Of a stretch of 64,000 nt of DNA, positions 34,233-47,756 are shown in pieces. Numbering within the stretch: position 1 is the stretch's first letter; each line of letters begins with the position of its first letter. The position numbers and the translations under genes were made by a program. Source of the DNA: Alviniconcha marisindica (Eukaryota > Mollusca > Gastropoda > Provannidae); contig JABMCL010000191.1 in assembly GCA_018857735.1 (NCBI GenBank), positions 223,501 through 287,500 on the forward strand, given 5' to 3'. Below the pieces are notes generated by a model, which saw nothing but the letters and a program-made list of their open reading frames with translations, did not search any database and was not told the DNA's origin.

Positions 34233-35847
34233 AGCCAGTTTTGGGTTTTATCCCCCCCCCCAAAAAAAAACAACAACAACACAACAACAACAACACACAG
34301 TGACAATCATTTTGGGTGGAAGTTAAGCCAGAATTTAAAAAATCTACCCCACCCATATTTTTTTGTTTTTTGTTTTTTTGATGATGGTGGTGAGGAGCAA
34401 TGCCTACAGTGTTTTACTGCTTGTTCAGGCCTGTTTGGTCTTTGCCCCAATGCCAATGTTCAAAGCACTCCTCCTTTGTTTGGGAAGGGCTGAGGCAGGC
34501 TCCTGTTCAAGGGAAGCAACGAGAAGGGAACTGTTGAAAGTCTGAACTTGGCAAGGGGGCCCAGGGAGAAGGATGTAGGCTGATGACCTTGAGCTTGATT
34601 AATGGCTTTGTTTGATTGGGACCAGGCCAATAGACCCCAGCCCCATCTTTTCCCTGGCTTTCCCTCATCTTTGTAGGCCGCTGTGATGATCACCCTTTCA
34701 TTCAATCTTTCTGTTACTTCTACAAGGTTTTGGACCAAAGATGGGTGTCCCTAAAGCAAATGAATACAGTGGAACCACCCTAAACTAAACATCAAGCCAA
34801 AGTGGTCTTTGTTGAGAGGTTCATTTGTTCAAATATGCAACAGGAGAGGTTTCTGACTGTTCTACGCACTGTATGCAGCGTTGTAGAGCTAGAAGAATGA
34901 CTATAGTTCTTAAAACCCCATGGTCTCGTTCTGGTGTGCACAGTGAACTTTGAACACAGATCTGGTTATTTGCATTGATTTTCCATAGTGAGTAAACAAA
35001 GTACACACTTTGTTAAGGAAATATTCTCACCTGCGTAACTATTCCACAGTTGTGTCGTTCTGAATACACCCTGTGATCATGGTGTGCTGACAACCAAATG
35101 CATTCAAACATCTTTGTGGAAATTTCCTGTTGACCTAAATCTGATTTGGGTCAGATCATTTACATTTTGTGGGCCATTTCAGCTATTTGAAAGCCGACTT
35201 CAGATAACTTAATTTTCAGTGCTCTTCGTGTAAAATTTGTCTCTTGTCTTACCACAAATTAATTTGATAGGCTTAGTATGAAAGGAAGGCCAATTTGTGT
35301 ACTTTTATCTCAGTGCCAGTATTGAAGAAACTAAAGCTGGTATTGTCATTGTTTTGGAAAGCTGTGAAACCAGTGATATGCAACAGGAGAGGTTGCAGTT
35401 TAAACTTTAAGGATCTGTGAACTGTAGAGATTCAGATGAAGACCACCAAATCACTGGTGCTTTTTCTCTCCTGGTCCTAATAGTTGACTGGGTGTTAAAA
35501 TTCAGTACAGATTATAATCTTTTTGGTATGCTTTCTTGCCCTGGGCCATTCTGATAACTAACTAACTATCCCATTGACTGTGCATAAAAAACCCAGTTCC
35601 TGCCTTCCTGCCTTGAGATAGCACCATTAACAACTAAAGCGAATGCAGACAATCTGGATGAATCTGAAACAAGCAGGCAACAAAACTGTACTGACTGTAG
35701 TTGAAAAAAATCTATGAAAACAGACACGGAACCTAGAGTTGGGAAAGAGGACTAACCTTTTTTTTTCCACTGAAGAACCACATTATTTTGTTGTGACTTA
35801 ACAGTCTGCTGTAGACATGCCACATTGAAGCTCATCTTTTCAAACTG

Positions 35848-35949
<102 letters not shown>

Positions 35950-37761
35950 TCAAAAAACAACAAGAGACCATGTGTATTAATATGGAGAAACGCATCTTTG
36001 CCCCTGTTTCTAATAGTCTTCCTCCTTTTGTAATACTGTAGTGGACCACATACATCCTACAACCATTCCATTGCAACCCAAAGTCCGTGATGGCAGATGC
36101 AGGGTGGAGTCAGACATTTGCCAATTTCACATTACATTTTTACAGAATGGACAGGTACAAAACAAATAAAAACTGATGTTTTTTGTATATATTTTTAAAG
36201 ATCTATATAAAAGAAAACAATAACTTGTTTACTTAACCGTTGAACCTTAAAAAGGAAATACTAGACTGAGCTATTTTTTGACACTTGTAAGGGTTTGCAT
36301 ATTAAGGAGCCTTGGCCTTCATTTTCATGGCTTCCACCACTGACCTAGGGCCCCACACCCTCTTCAGCCAATATTTAAAGGAGGTAGTGTTTGCTGAAGT
36401 TGAAAAATATCCCACATCTTTCACTGTTTCTATTTTGGAGGTGGGGGCGGGGGCAGGAAGCGATTGTCTTGGAGGCCTGTAAAGACCAAAATGGGCAGCC
36501 AGATTATTTGTGGATGGGCGTGGACAGAGGTTGAGCCAGCTTGGGAAAACATTGTTGCCCAAGAGCAGGGGACATTTTTTCAAACATTCACCCCTTGGCC
36601 AAAGGATGGGGATTTGTTTGCCGGTGGCTTCTCTTGTGTTTGGAACAGTGTCATTGACAATGACATGGAGCAAACTCGGCAACTTTATTCCCTGGGAGGT
36701 TTGGTCAAGGCTTAACAGGCTAGCCTTGTGGCCCTAACGGCATGTGTGTCATCGTTGGAGCGCCAAACAGGGCACTAAACAGTGGCAAGGTTGCCCTTGT
36801 TTGCTTCCCTTTTGAAAGATAGGGTCCCGTTTAGAGGGGGGGATAAAGATATCCTGCTGTCCTTTTCCAGTTTGGGTTTTTGTTGCACCCCCCCCCCCCT
36901 CCACCTTCCCTACCCTCCCCTCCACTTGGCTGCAGGCAGATTTAGTTTGGTGAGCGACGTCTGCTGGATCATTTGCTCCACGATCAGCGTCTCGTGACAG
37001 TTGTGCGCTGGACTTTCTCCTGACAACACTTGTGTGGAAGCTTGGTGGTGACAAAACTCTTTGTGATACTGACAGAACACTGGTTATAGGAAATGCGCTT
37101 CATTTGATCCAACATTTTGGTGAAACTTACATGTGATGAGCCTTCTCTTTGGATACAGCCTTGTTTCCCAGATACCACTCCCCTTTGTGGATTTGTTCTA
37201 GTGGTGTGTTTGACTTGTACATCATCATGATGAAGGTAGGACATGGTTTTGCCTGCTGGTTTACATTGCTTTGTGTCCTTTTCTTGTAGGAGCAGGCCTG
37301 ACAGATTCTGTCTGACTACTGTGGAGTGCTTTGATTCCAGCAGACAGTGTTGACAGTGGACTAAAAGTAGCTGTAGCAGTAAGATGTCTTCCCCACCGCT
37401 TTCAGATAATGGGGTAGGACGGGTGTAGAAGTTGCTGGTGATATGCACATTAAGAATGATAGTCTCAGTTAGTTGCAGCCTTCACATTACAGCCCTTTAG
37501 CACTTTGGCTGATTTATAGACTGAAATGAATGGGCTCATCGGTATGGGAATGATACTGATGAATAATCCTTATGGATGTATGTGGGAAGATACTTCATTA
37601 GGTTATGGTACCTTTGTCCTTGCAATGCCCTCGTCAGAGTCAACGAAAGTGAATAACATTACGGGAAGATTATTTTGATGGGTCATTCCTACATTGGAAT
37701 TAGGCAATGCCAGTCTGGAACTTTGTGTGCTAATGGCATGTGGCTGTTTGCTTTGTTACAG

Positions 37762-38765
37762 GTGAGTAATTACCTCACTCATCACCTTGCACTGGACTCC
37801 CCGCACAGCAGGATGACCACTGAGATCATGGAGCAGCAGACGGTCAGTTTATTCCAGGACCTTAAGCTCAAGCGCAAAAGAGTGCGCGATTTGCTCACTG
37901 ACTCGGAGACCATTCGCTCACTTTACTCAGAAGGTTCCGAGAGTGACCAGCACAGTGACATAAGCAGTGGCGACAGCGCCTACGTTTCTGATCGTGGTTC
38001 AGAATGTGGGGCCAGCACCACTGGAGAAGAATCGCCAGTCAAGAAGGTGCGCTCGGACAGTGAACTGAAAATCTATGAACAGTTATCCCCGAAAGCATCG
38101 AGAGAGGAGAAGGTATCATGGTCACCGGTCAGCATGGGAGGAAAGAGCAGCAGTGGAACCACCCTAACAGAAAGCACCACAGCCGCAACCATGGCCTACA
38201 TGCAAGGCTACCTGATGCCTGTGTCTGCTGGCTTTCCCAGCATGGCCAACATGGCTGCCAACGGGCTCAAGTTCATCCCCATGATGGGCCTGCCGGCTCA
38301 GGGCATGTTCCCTGCCACTCTCCACAACATGCCCGCCCCCATGTTCATAGCAGCACCCCAGAATGGCTACCTCCTGACCAGTGCTGAGAGCGTCACCACC
38401 CCAGCCGGTCCCGTCCTTGCCTTCCCCTCTGCAGACTGTGCCACCCGAGCCACGTCTAGCCACAGCCACAAGCAGAACAAGGTGGAGGGAGACGCCAAAC
38501 CCTCCTCTCCAAATGCCCCCAAGTTCAAAGAACCCATCATGGAAGACGGCCGCTTTGAGAAGGATCAGGAGTTCATCTCACACTACACCAATGGGAAGTT
38601 TGTGTATAGCGGCCACCTGGTGGAAAACCCCCACAACAGAGGTCACCTGCCATCGTCAAGCATGGAGCCAATGCAGGACGATTCGGATGGAGAAGAGCCA
38701 ATGGTGTGCGCCATCTGCTCGGACAAAGCTACAGGGCTTCACTATGGCATCATCACCTGTGAAGG
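37762..38765 (+). CDS. Hr4: HR4 exon with N-terminal region and first half of zinc finger 1
   Basis: The acceptor is TTTGTTACAG and the donor is GAAGG|GTCAGT. ATG ACC ACT GAG at 37813 is the first Met followed by conserved-looking sequence ([20 protein letters not shown]). The exon ends inside the P-box Gly codon (CEG^CK). The open frame beyond 38765 is intron read-through. Confidence 0.88.
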
Positions 38766-41700
38766 GTCAGTGTTTCTTTCAATCTCATGCTGTTGTTGTG
38801 GAAAACATGCTGAAATAAGCATTTTTTTTTTTTTTTTAAACAGCTTTTTGCCAGAATTGGTTGTTTGGAAGACAGTTTGTTTGAAGTTTTGTTGTTGCTG
38901 TTTGCTTATTGATTCATGGCAGTTTGAACGCTATCAGTTAACAGTAACTGTTTTGTCATAGGCTGTTTCAGCTTAACTGGTTGTTGGTTGCAGGTGGTTG
39001 CTACCAGTAATGCAGCCCAGTTTTGCAGTTTTTTGACATCCTAAAAGAAGAAGAAAAAAGAGCCTGGCTCTTTATGGGGTATGCTACTTTTAATGGCTTT
39101 GTGGAAAGTGAAATGACCATGCCCAAGAATGGCATAGTTGCAGGCTTTGTCATTTGAATAACAGTGGGTTGCTGTTTTCAGGTGCAAGGGTTTCTTCAAG
39201 CGCACAGTGCAGAACAAACGGGTGTACACATGTGTGGCGGACGGAGAGTGTGAAATCAACAAGGTGCAGAGGAACCGGTGCCAGTACTGCCGCTTCAAGA
39301 AGTGCCTGCAGATGGGAATGGTCCTTGCAGGTGAGGGCAACTGCACACTCCCACTGATGGCGTTTACAACAGCTCCACTGGGCTGCTTGTTCTCTTTCAG
39401 CACAGCACTGCCTTTTGCTGACAGTCACAGCTCTCACAATGCAGCATGCCTGTAGAATTATATTTAAAAACAGTCTTGGCCTGTATAATTTTGCTCAGTT
39501 GTCAGTCCAGTATCTGCAGATTTGAAGAATTGTATTTCGATGCTCACACCCACAATGCAGTTGATTGGTAAATATTGTGTAAAATTACATCCGTGAATGA
39601 TGAACTAAGAAGTGAGAACTACCAGCAACAAAAACAAGCAAACAAACAATGAACAAGTCCGCTGTCTTGTGTTACTGTTGTCAGTGCTTGATGGGCTGTG
39701 ATTTTGTGTTGCAGCTGTACGTGAAGACAGAATGCCAGGAGGCAGAAACTCAGGAGCAGTCTACAACCTCTACAAAGTAAGAATGGGGATTGGGCAAGGG
39801 GTGGGGGTAATCTGTGTAATGAGTTGGGAATACCCTGATAAACCAGAGAAAGAAACCTTGACAGAATAACCGAAAGGGGAGGGATTTGGGGTTTATTTGT
39901 GTCCAGCTTAGCGCACAATTGACATTGATGAAGTGGGATTTCTGGGAATCTGTGTAGAATAGCAAGTCTGCATTCTCTGCAGCCTGCAAGATGGAAAAAA
40001 ATGTGTTGATGTGCTTATATAACATTTTGGATCTTTGCTGTTTGGTTTGCATCGACTTTGTGAGTTCTGCATGTGATGGAGATCAGCAGAAGTCTAACAG
40101 TAAATCCCCTCATCTTTTGCAGGTGAAGTACAAGAAGCACAAGCGGCGGGACTCTGCAGAGAAAGCTCTGAAGCAGCGCCTTGCCCAGCACGGCATCAAG
40201 ATGGACTCTGGCCTGGGCTGCCCGCCCTCCAGCTACATGCTGCCTGACTTCCATGACTCTCACCTCCACCCCCAGGCCCCCTCCCAGCCCCTCCACCCCC
40301 ACCTCTCTCCTTTCACCCCCATCCCCTCCTATGGCAGCCCCAAGATGAGCGGTCTCACCTTGCCCCACTCCCAGTGCGACAGCATCAGTGAGGCTGACAT
40401 GAACACGGAAACAGACAGAGACAGTTTGTACAGTGCCTCTGTAGGTGAGGCGTCTCCCCCAGGGAACATGATGTACTCGAGCAGCAGTGGGATGCGGGAG
40501 AATGCAGCCATTTACTCACCATACTCATCGGCAGCTCACCTGTCCAGGTACTCCATGGCAGCACCTGTGTCCTCCTCTGCCAGTACCTCCTCTCACGCCT
40601 CTCTCGTGACCGAACTGGCTCGCAAAGACACTCTGCTGTGCATTGCAGAAGACTACAAGATTGAACAGTTCACAGGTACAGAGCAGAGCGTGGCGGAGGC
40701 ACTGTGCAAGGTTGGCGATGACATCGTCATGAAGCTGGTCCAGTGGATGCGACACCTGCCCTTCCATGGCGAAATCCCCCTCAACCTGCAGACCAAGATA
40801 CTCACCTCCAAGTGGCACGAGCTGCTGCTCCTCATCATGACCGCCTACGGCCCTATCTCAGATCGACACGGCCACAAGCACCCCTCCTCATCTCCCTACT
40901 ACCCGCAGTCCCCCAAGCCACCGGTCAGTTTTGCAGAGATGTACCAGCTCCAAATGGCACGCATGCAGCAGTACCTGAACAAGACCTTCGGCAAGTTCTT
41001 CACCATGGAGCAGCTGAACAGAGAAATAGGAGGAGTGATGGAACAGATCACCAGGATCATCCTGCAGTTCACCCAGCTGGGCATCACCCGCAAGGAGCTG
41101 GCTGCTCTGGAAGTCATCCTGCTTCTCTCACCAGGTCAGTGGGCTAGTTGGTTGCCTTGGTGACCTATGTAAATGGTTGTGTATGCTTCGTCAACACAGT
41201 GTGTTGTTTGGTTCAATATAGTGTGTTGCTTGGCTTGCGCCGTCTGTGTGGAGTTGTTACCATGATCGCATAGGTGTGATGAATAATTATGTTGGTTGAG
41301 TTTCCAGTGAGTGAAAGGATTTACTTTTTGATTTTGATCAGAGAGGAGCATTACTGTTAATAACATTGTTGGGAGGATGTCAAGAGGAAGATTTTAATAG
41401 TTTTTTTTAGCTATCCCACCTTCAAAATTGAGCAAAAGAATGTTACTTTGTTATCTTAACTCATCAAAATGTAGACTGGGACTGCAAGAGGAGGGGGGTA
41501 GAAAGGATGGAAACAGAGTTCAACACCCAAATCTGATTCACTACTTTACTCATAACCTGCTTTCTCTTTGTTTTCACAGATGAGTCTCAGAAGGACCCAG
41601 TAACCCAGCGCATTGTTCGCACATACCAGCAAGCACTGCGCCACTACATCCTGGAACGATTTCCATCAGATGCCAACCGCTTTGGTGATCTCTTGGCTCA

Positions 41701-41779
41701 GTTGCCAGAAATCCGAGCAGCCTCACGCCATCTGCTGCACAGCAAGATGATCTACATCCCATTCCTGCTCAACTCTTAA
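37762..41779 (+). CDS. Hr4: HR4-type nuclear hormone receptor (NR6 family), five exons to stop
   Basis: This is a nuclear transcription factor of the NR6 group (insect HR4, vertebrate GCNF/NR6A1). Members bind DNA through extended AGGTCA half-sites or DR0. Exons are 37762-38765, 39182-39330, 39715-39776, 40123-41134 and 41580-41779. From ATG 37813 they give 2376 nt, or 791 residues. In order: a charged, serine-rich N-terminal region with [16 protein letters not shown]; a Met/Ala-rich middle; the DNA-binding domain from Cys299, with first finger CAIC...CEGCKGFFKR (P-box EGCKG) and second finger TC...[17 protein letters not shown]; then the C-terminal extension [20 protein letters not shown] with [11 protein letters not shown], which is diagnostic for HR4. 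A Pro/Ser/His-rich hinge follows, then a ligand-binding domain (about 550-791) with [13 protein letters not shown] and the end [11 protein letters not shown]. All junctions are GT-AG and in phase. Further 5' exons are likely. The frame is open upstream of ATG 37813 to the acceptor, so the true start may lie in an earlier exon. Confidence 0.93.
39182..39330 (+). CDS. Hr4: HR4 exon with the rest of the DNA-binding domain
   Basis: The acceptor is GCTGTTTTCAG and the donor is CTTGCAG|GTGAGG. It encodes [40 protein letters not shown] and CLQMGMVLA. Confidence 0.95.
39715..39776 (+). CDS. Hr4: HR4 exon with C-terminal extension
   Basis: This is a 62-nt exon with acceptor TGTGTTGCAG and donor TACAAA|GTAAGA. 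It encodes [20 protein letters not shown] plus K, the extension that contacts the 5' flank of the AGGTCA half-site in NR6-type receptors. Confidence 0.95.
40123..41134 (+). CDS. Hr4: HR4 exon with hinge and most of the ligand-binding domain
   Basis: The acceptor is CATCTTTTGCAG and the donor is TCACCAG|GTCAGT. It begins [20 protein letters not shown]. It then has a Pro/His/Ser-rich hinge and LBD helices including [36 protein letters not shown] and [17 protein letters not shown]. Confidence 0.94.
41580..41779 (+). CDS. Hr4: HR4 last coding exon
   Basis: The acceptor is TTTGTTTTCACAG. It encodes [20 protein letters not shown], then [20 protein letters not shown] and the terminal helices. The stop TAA is at 41777-41779. 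No acidic AF-2 core (the usual LLxEML type) is visible at the end, in line with a receptor that may act mainly as a repressor. Confidence 0.94.
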
Positions 41780-44700
41780 GCAGCTGGTGAATTGGACAAC
41801 ATTGTGGATCCAGTCTAGCATTTAGCCCTTCCCTACTGAAGCATTTGTACCATCAGTGCAATTTTCTTCCTAGATATAGTAGAGTTATCTCTAAAGGAGT
41901 TAATTATACCCCTCAAACCCCACCCTACAAAATTCCGACAAAGTTTGGGGGTTATGTTAAATTGAGCTTTGTTTAACCAAACCTTTTTGTTTTGACAGTT
42001 TTTCTCCCAAGCGAACATCATTCTAATATGACCTTTGGGGTTGAAAGGGCATTAAAAATAAATTACCATTGTATTAACTGTGACCACATGAGAATGCATA
42101 AAGTGTTGGAATTAAAGCAAGTGGTGATGTATCGTTCGGTACTTGTAGGCAGATTAGGAGCACCTTGCTAATGACATCCCAGGGTGGCCGGTAGGCAAGG
42201 AATGGGTGGAGACAATGAGTGGTGCAGGTGCTGCCACTGGAGTTAAGACCAGGACAGCTGGCATGTTGAGAGATGCAGAAATCTTTGTTGAGGGGGTGAG
42301 GTAGCAAGTTGCCCTTAGGGAGCAAGGAGATGTGGTTGTTTTGGAGCTTCTAAAGCTGCTGTGATGAAGGCTGACCGGTCTTTCTTCAGGAAAGAGAAGA
42401 AGAAGAAGACAAATCTGTTTTGTTGGTTTGTTAATTTGTTATGTATGGTTATTGAGACTTAAAAGTTTTCCACTGTTGAACACCACGTGACCCGATGAAA
42501 GTCGAGAAAGCTGAACAAATTTTGGAGCGGCGTATATTTTTGATGGTGTTTTTTGTTGTTGTAATTGTAATGTGAAGATATCTCCTGCAGGGAGTTGCCA
42601 GATATTGGACACCGAAAGAACTTTCAGAAGATTTCTGACTGTTGACCTGCTTCTCAGGAGGATATTAGTGACAGTGACATGTTTGCTGATGACAACGATG
42701 ACCTGAATTTTGGTGAAAAGACTGAGTGATCAGAAACTACATCCAGTTGATTTGGTGCCTTTGGACTGAGCCTGAGAAATGAAATAGAATGAGACTGGGT
42801 TAGTAATGACCATGTTTGTGTGATAAACGAGTATAACAGGAAGTGAAAACTGTGATGATTTCACATGTTCTTTAGCTGAAGCTGAAACTAGTGAAAGGCT
42901 TACATGTAAATGTGCATCTTGTTATCTCCATTTGTTCTTGACATTGTTTACTACAGTGTTGACATTGTTTATAGCTGCATCCTCTGTCCAAACTGTAGTG
43001 TTATGTTTTTGACAGTAGCCTATCTCTCCCATTCAGTTTGATATTTATGATTTGCATTTCTGACAATACAGGACACATCTAAATGTTATATTGATCTCAT
43101 GACAACCCTCTTCTTTATAAATATGTTTGTTAAATTTATTCAACATTAGAAATGAATGAGATAAGCACATTTAAATTCACACAACATGAGAGATAATCAG
43201 ATCAAGGTTAATCTTCAAACATTTGCAAACAGTGGTCAGATCAGGGCTTGACAGATTTTCTCTCCACTTCCTGGTGTTCAATAGAAAATTTCAACTGTTG
43301 ACCAAACTGAGATTTTTTTTATTTTTCACATGGGAAAATCTGATCCGTTTAGCTTTCAGTTTCATCTAAGCAGCTCAAAAGAACTCTTGGAAAATGAATG
43401 AATTGATCACATTTCACTGTTAGACTGAAAGTTATGTGCATTTTCTTTTCTCTTTCTTATAGACTAGAATGTTTCATCAATTGTTACCATAATTATCCTT
43501 TTCAGGAACCTTGTGTGTGAATTCATGGACCAAATAGTGTGTGTGTGTGGAGTTCTGTAACTTTACATGGAGTTTCAGAGCTACAGGCATTTGTGTTCCA
43601 AGTGTGTGTAATGTGGCAGTTTATTGCACAATTGAGTTGTTAACAATACGACAAGATCTCATTGAGTCTCCAGGGTGTGCGTTGATGCTGTTGTGTGTAT
43701 TACATAATTTGGGAAACTGTCTTGTTTCATCCTAGTAATAATATAGTGTTCATTTGCAAAGTAACTGATTTTTTAATAAAAATTTTTTTTGTCCGAAGGC
43801 AAATACTTTTTTAGCATTGTTTGGTCTCTGTCCTTTCCTGCTGTCTTGTCATTTTGAAATATGATTGATGTATTGATACATATAACCTGGATCTTGTATC
43901 CTAGATGATAACACAATGCGTAACAGTCTGTAGAGGGCTAGAGACCGGTATAGAGGCCTTTCAATTTGCTATCCTGTGAACTGTGCCTGATCACATAGCC
44001 CTGGTCTTTTGTGGCTAAAATTTCTGTCCTCATTCTGGCTGTTATGCTGTTATGTCTTGTTTCCTGTTTTCTTCTGCAGCTGAATCTGAAAGAATTTGGG
44101 GGGGGGGGAGGGGTGCATGTGTGTTACATGTGCGTGCATGTGTGTACTGAACAGTGTGATAGTAAGACAGTGTTGCACAGAATGGGTTTATCATATTTTT
44201 TATGTCTCTACATATTCCATATAAGAGTGTGATAGCAACTGTTACAATAACAACTATTACCGGTAAGTTGATGAAAGTACCTCAAACTGGAAGCTGCCTT
44301 GAAGGACCTGTGATACATGTTGAACGTACGTTGTTTGGGCATGATGAAAAGTGACTTCCAGGGGAATGTTGCCTGCAGTGATGCAGCTCTTGCTGTTACG
44401 CAGTTGTAGTTTGTTTTTAGAGGATGAAGTTGAAAATGATGGTGGACTTTCTTCTTCTCCTGGTGTGGTCCAAAAGGCTGGCCTGAGAATGCCATTTGAC
44501 CACAGTTTCCCTTTGACTGTACAGTTTGGAGTTCTGAATGACAGAGAAAGAAAATGGAGGGACAGGTAACACTGAACATCTGGTGCGCACACGCACAGGT
44601 GTGGCCCAGATCTCGTCCTACAACACTGCCCACTATTCACTGCTCACTGATGCCTGATGGTGATTCTAGCAAGGGAGTTGTTGGAGACTTGGGGGGGGGG

Positions 44701-46740
44701 GGGGGGGTGCAGACAAAAGCTGCTATCAGGCTTGACCAGGGTGTCAAGACTCCAGGTCTGAGCACGACCCCAAAATCCGAACAGGGGAGAAGTTTAGTCC
44801 GTTTGTGGAATGTCAGTGTTCTCAGTATTCCAGCTCATACAGTGAAGTTTTGTTGTTTTCTATTGTTTTGATGTCAGTTAATTCTGTTGTTGTTTATTTG
44901 TTATTATTTAGAGTTTTCTTGGGGGGAGGGGGGTGTTTAGAGTTTTCATATGGGGGGGGGGGGGGGGGGGGGGTAATGTATGGAATATGGCCACAATCCA
45001 CAGTGTTGTACGCAACATTGCAAAATTTGGACCTTAGTTACTTTTGTACTTCACTCATGGTGGTCTGACCTCACTGTATTAGATGAGGTCATTTGTCTTC
45101 TGATGTTAACTTGTTTGTGTTCAGTGGAGTCTGTACCACAGATTTCTCTCTTCTGTGAAGAAAAACTTTTAAAAAGCAACCACCATCACTACCACCCATA
45201 TATCAGGATTTTTTTTCTAGTCAGCAATGTATATTTATGGTGAAATGGTCGGAAAAGAAAGGATCTGATACAGACTTTTCATGCCCCTCCTCGCCCCATT
45301 TTGTTTTTTGACTTGTGTGAAAAAATGTGAGCATGTCATGATCAGTTTTGGGCTTACTGGCTGGTTGAGTGTCTAGTGTGTTAAAATTTTAAGGTTGCAA
45401 ATTTGTTGGACACCATAATTTTTATGTGATGTCATACTTTGTATGAAGGCACTACACTGCTCCTTGAGCATAACATATTCATACCACTTTCTCTGACGTT
45501 GACTATATTTCAAGATACTGCAAGGTCAAGCAGTTTTAACTGATTCTTCTTCTTATTTGATTAAGTTGAAATTTTGTATGATTGTTAATTACAGCAGCAA
45601 GATCATGAATATATCACAATTTTGAACATGTATCCTGGGTAGGTAACTGATGTGTTTTCCAGTTTGACAGAAACTTTAAACGGAGGGTGGGGTTTTTCAG
45701 ACACTGTTTAAACTAGGTCATTAGTACTTGATCATAACCATGTGGTCTGCCGATTTGTATGGTGTGTGATAAAGCTTGTTGCAGAGTCAAAGCTTGTTCA
45801 AAATTAAACTGCAAATTGTGTTCTTTTTTCCATGTTATTTTTTAATGTTTTTTATGTATAATTCTTTTCCATTTTTATTCCTGTCAGTGTATTTTAAGTG
45901 TTGTCAAGTCAAGTACTTCTTTATTCCATGTAAAGGAAAACACAAGTGCCACAGATGAATAACAAACAAACAAATATACACATATATATATATAAAAGAT
46001 TCACTGTTTTAAAATGTGCAACAACAGGTAAGATAATACCAGAAGCATTAATGAATAACATAGATATATCGCTTACAGAAATGTGCTGAAAAATAAACAG
46101 CATAACACACGTTAATATGATTGATATGGAATAGGCCCAGTTATAACTGTTCTCTTCCTGTCCCTTTACAACCATGCACATACAATGATACATTAAAATA
46201 ATCAAGTAGTGTGCATTGTACGGCTGGTACGCATAATCCACACCTTCTATTTTTTCATTTTGTACTGGAATGTGAGTCATAAGAGTGCAAGGGGTGTGGT
46301 GGGGAGAGAACTACATATGTTCTTTGAACTTGTGAAAATCAGCTCCTAGACAAGAAAAAGGGAAAATGAATACATGTTGTACATAAGCATGAGAGTTGTA
46401 CATATGGAGTAAGCTCTTGTATGTTATTAGTACAGAAGCAGTTGATATTTATAAAGTGTTGTTGTTATTCCTGTGAGTGAAGGTTGTTGTGATGTGTTTC
46501 ATTGGTTGCATTGTGATCGTTGTTATAAACTGGTGTTGTTGACTCCTACATTTGACATTAAGTTGGTCCTGTGATGTGTGAACTCAGTGGCAGTAGAGTC
46601 CTGGTGATCGCACTCACAGTGTCAGGAAATAAAAGCAACAACAACAGAAGACTTGTCTGTTGTGTGTCTTTGTGTGAGAGAATGAACAAATGAATAAATG
46701 TTATTATATGAGAAAAAATCTGAAACAGAATGACTGCTAG
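41780..46740 (+). other. Hr4: HR4 3' UTR and downstream flank
   Basis: No further coding exon was recognised. AATAAA motifs near 42055, 43775 and 46628 are candidate poly(A) signals, so the 3' UTR end is uncertain. G runs lie near 44099, 44691 and 44950. A short segment near 45905-45950, AGTCAAGTACTTCTTTATTC then CATG, resembles the A/T-rich end of a retroposon. Confidence 0.4.
43775..43782 (+). terminator. Candidate HR4 polyadenylation signal
   Basis: AATAAA lies in a T-rich context about 2.0 kb after the HR4 stop, followed by T8 and a TGTC stretch. Its use is inferred. Confidence 0.3.
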
Positions 46741-46756
46741 TGTTCTAAAACAAGAT

Positions 46757-46852
46757 CCAAACACAAAAAAGGTTCAAACGAATGCTTATTTATTTTAACA
46801 CGGACACACAGTATGTATAAATAAGCATTCATTTGAATCTTTTTGTGTTTGG
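46757..46852. repeat. Second foldback element with ~36-bp inverted arms
   Basis: The left arm (46757-46793), CCAAACACAAAAAAGGTTCA then AACGAATGCTTATTTAT, is inverted at 46817-46852 with a 23-bp loop. The start, ACAAGATCCAAACACAAAAA, is shared with the flank of the 31.9-kb foldback element. Confidence 0.8.
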
Positions 46853-47755
46853 TTATTGTATAAGGGTAGTGGAGTAGACACAGGGTCTTTTTACAGCCAG
46901 CCCTCACCCACGAGGGACTGATTCTCTCACATACACATATATTCCAAATGTCTGCCAAAACTGTACAGGATATCAATTGATAAGTTTAGGGCGAAGAAGC
47001 AGAAGGGGAAAAAAAACATAATTATTTATATAAATGAACAAAGTATGAGGAGATTAAAAATCAAAGCAATAACTATGTGACTGAACACAAACCCTGAAGC
47101 GTACAGAGAGAGAGAGAAAACTGGAACTCGAAAACGTATTCACTACTAATGAATAATAATAATTACAGATATTTAAAACTTACAAGAGAGGGAGATGAAT
47201 GCACACACGCTGACCCACAGGTCGAAGCCAATAAGCAGGGCAAAAAGCAGAAGAAAACAATAGTACACCTTAACAAAATGAAAGTAACAAAATTAAGAGA
47301 GGGAAGTACTTGTTGCAGTCTTCCAGATCTAAATATAATGCCTCAACAAAATTAATTACTTGCTCTGTTTAAGGTCTTCCATATCTGAATATAACACCTC
47401 TTCAATTAATTGCTTGTTTGTTTTGGGTGTTTGTTTGTTTGGGGGGGAGGGTTCTTGTACACTCCGACTTAAAAGTAATAGAGTACAAGGTGAGGAGGAG
47501 GGGGGGGGGGGGGGGGCGATACAAAGCAACATGATCTCAGGGAATGTGGAAGGAAAGGAAAGCAAAAGAAAAATCTGGGATGGTGTTTTAAAATGGTAAA
47601 AACGAGTCAACTGATAAACACACGCACGCACGCACGCACACACACACACACAGAGAAAAGCAAAACAACAACAACAACAAACGCAAAACAAATTCGAACG
47701 AGCAATAAATTATATATGTACAGATGGCTCATCAAGAAAAGCCCACTTTTTATCG
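46853..47755. other. AT-rich DNA without a recognisable gene
   Basis: A GA patch with CTGGAACTCGAAAACGTATT near 47108-47145 is a short fragment of the GA-flanked dispersed repeat. There is a G run near 47502 and a CA run near 47635. No gene was recognised. Confidence 0.4.
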
Positions 47756-47756
47756 A

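Noticed and set aside
36302..37448. Open frames of 100-154 residues on both strands upstream of HR4
   Set aside because: No recognisable domain, no splice-consistent continuation and overlapping frames on opposite strands.
38766..38961. Extension of the HR4 frame beyond the first DNA-binding exon
   Set aside because: It reads into the intron after a GTCAGT donor. The spliced frame restores the canonical CEGCKGFF motif.
39991..40122. Upstream Met for the second half of HR4
   Set aside because: This is intron sequence before a TTTTGCAG acceptor. The protein continues from the YNLYK exon.
41135..41163. Short HR4 C-terminus ending ...GQWASWLPW
   Set aside because: This is read-through past a GTCAGT donor. 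The last exon at 41580 continues the ligand-binding domain in phase.
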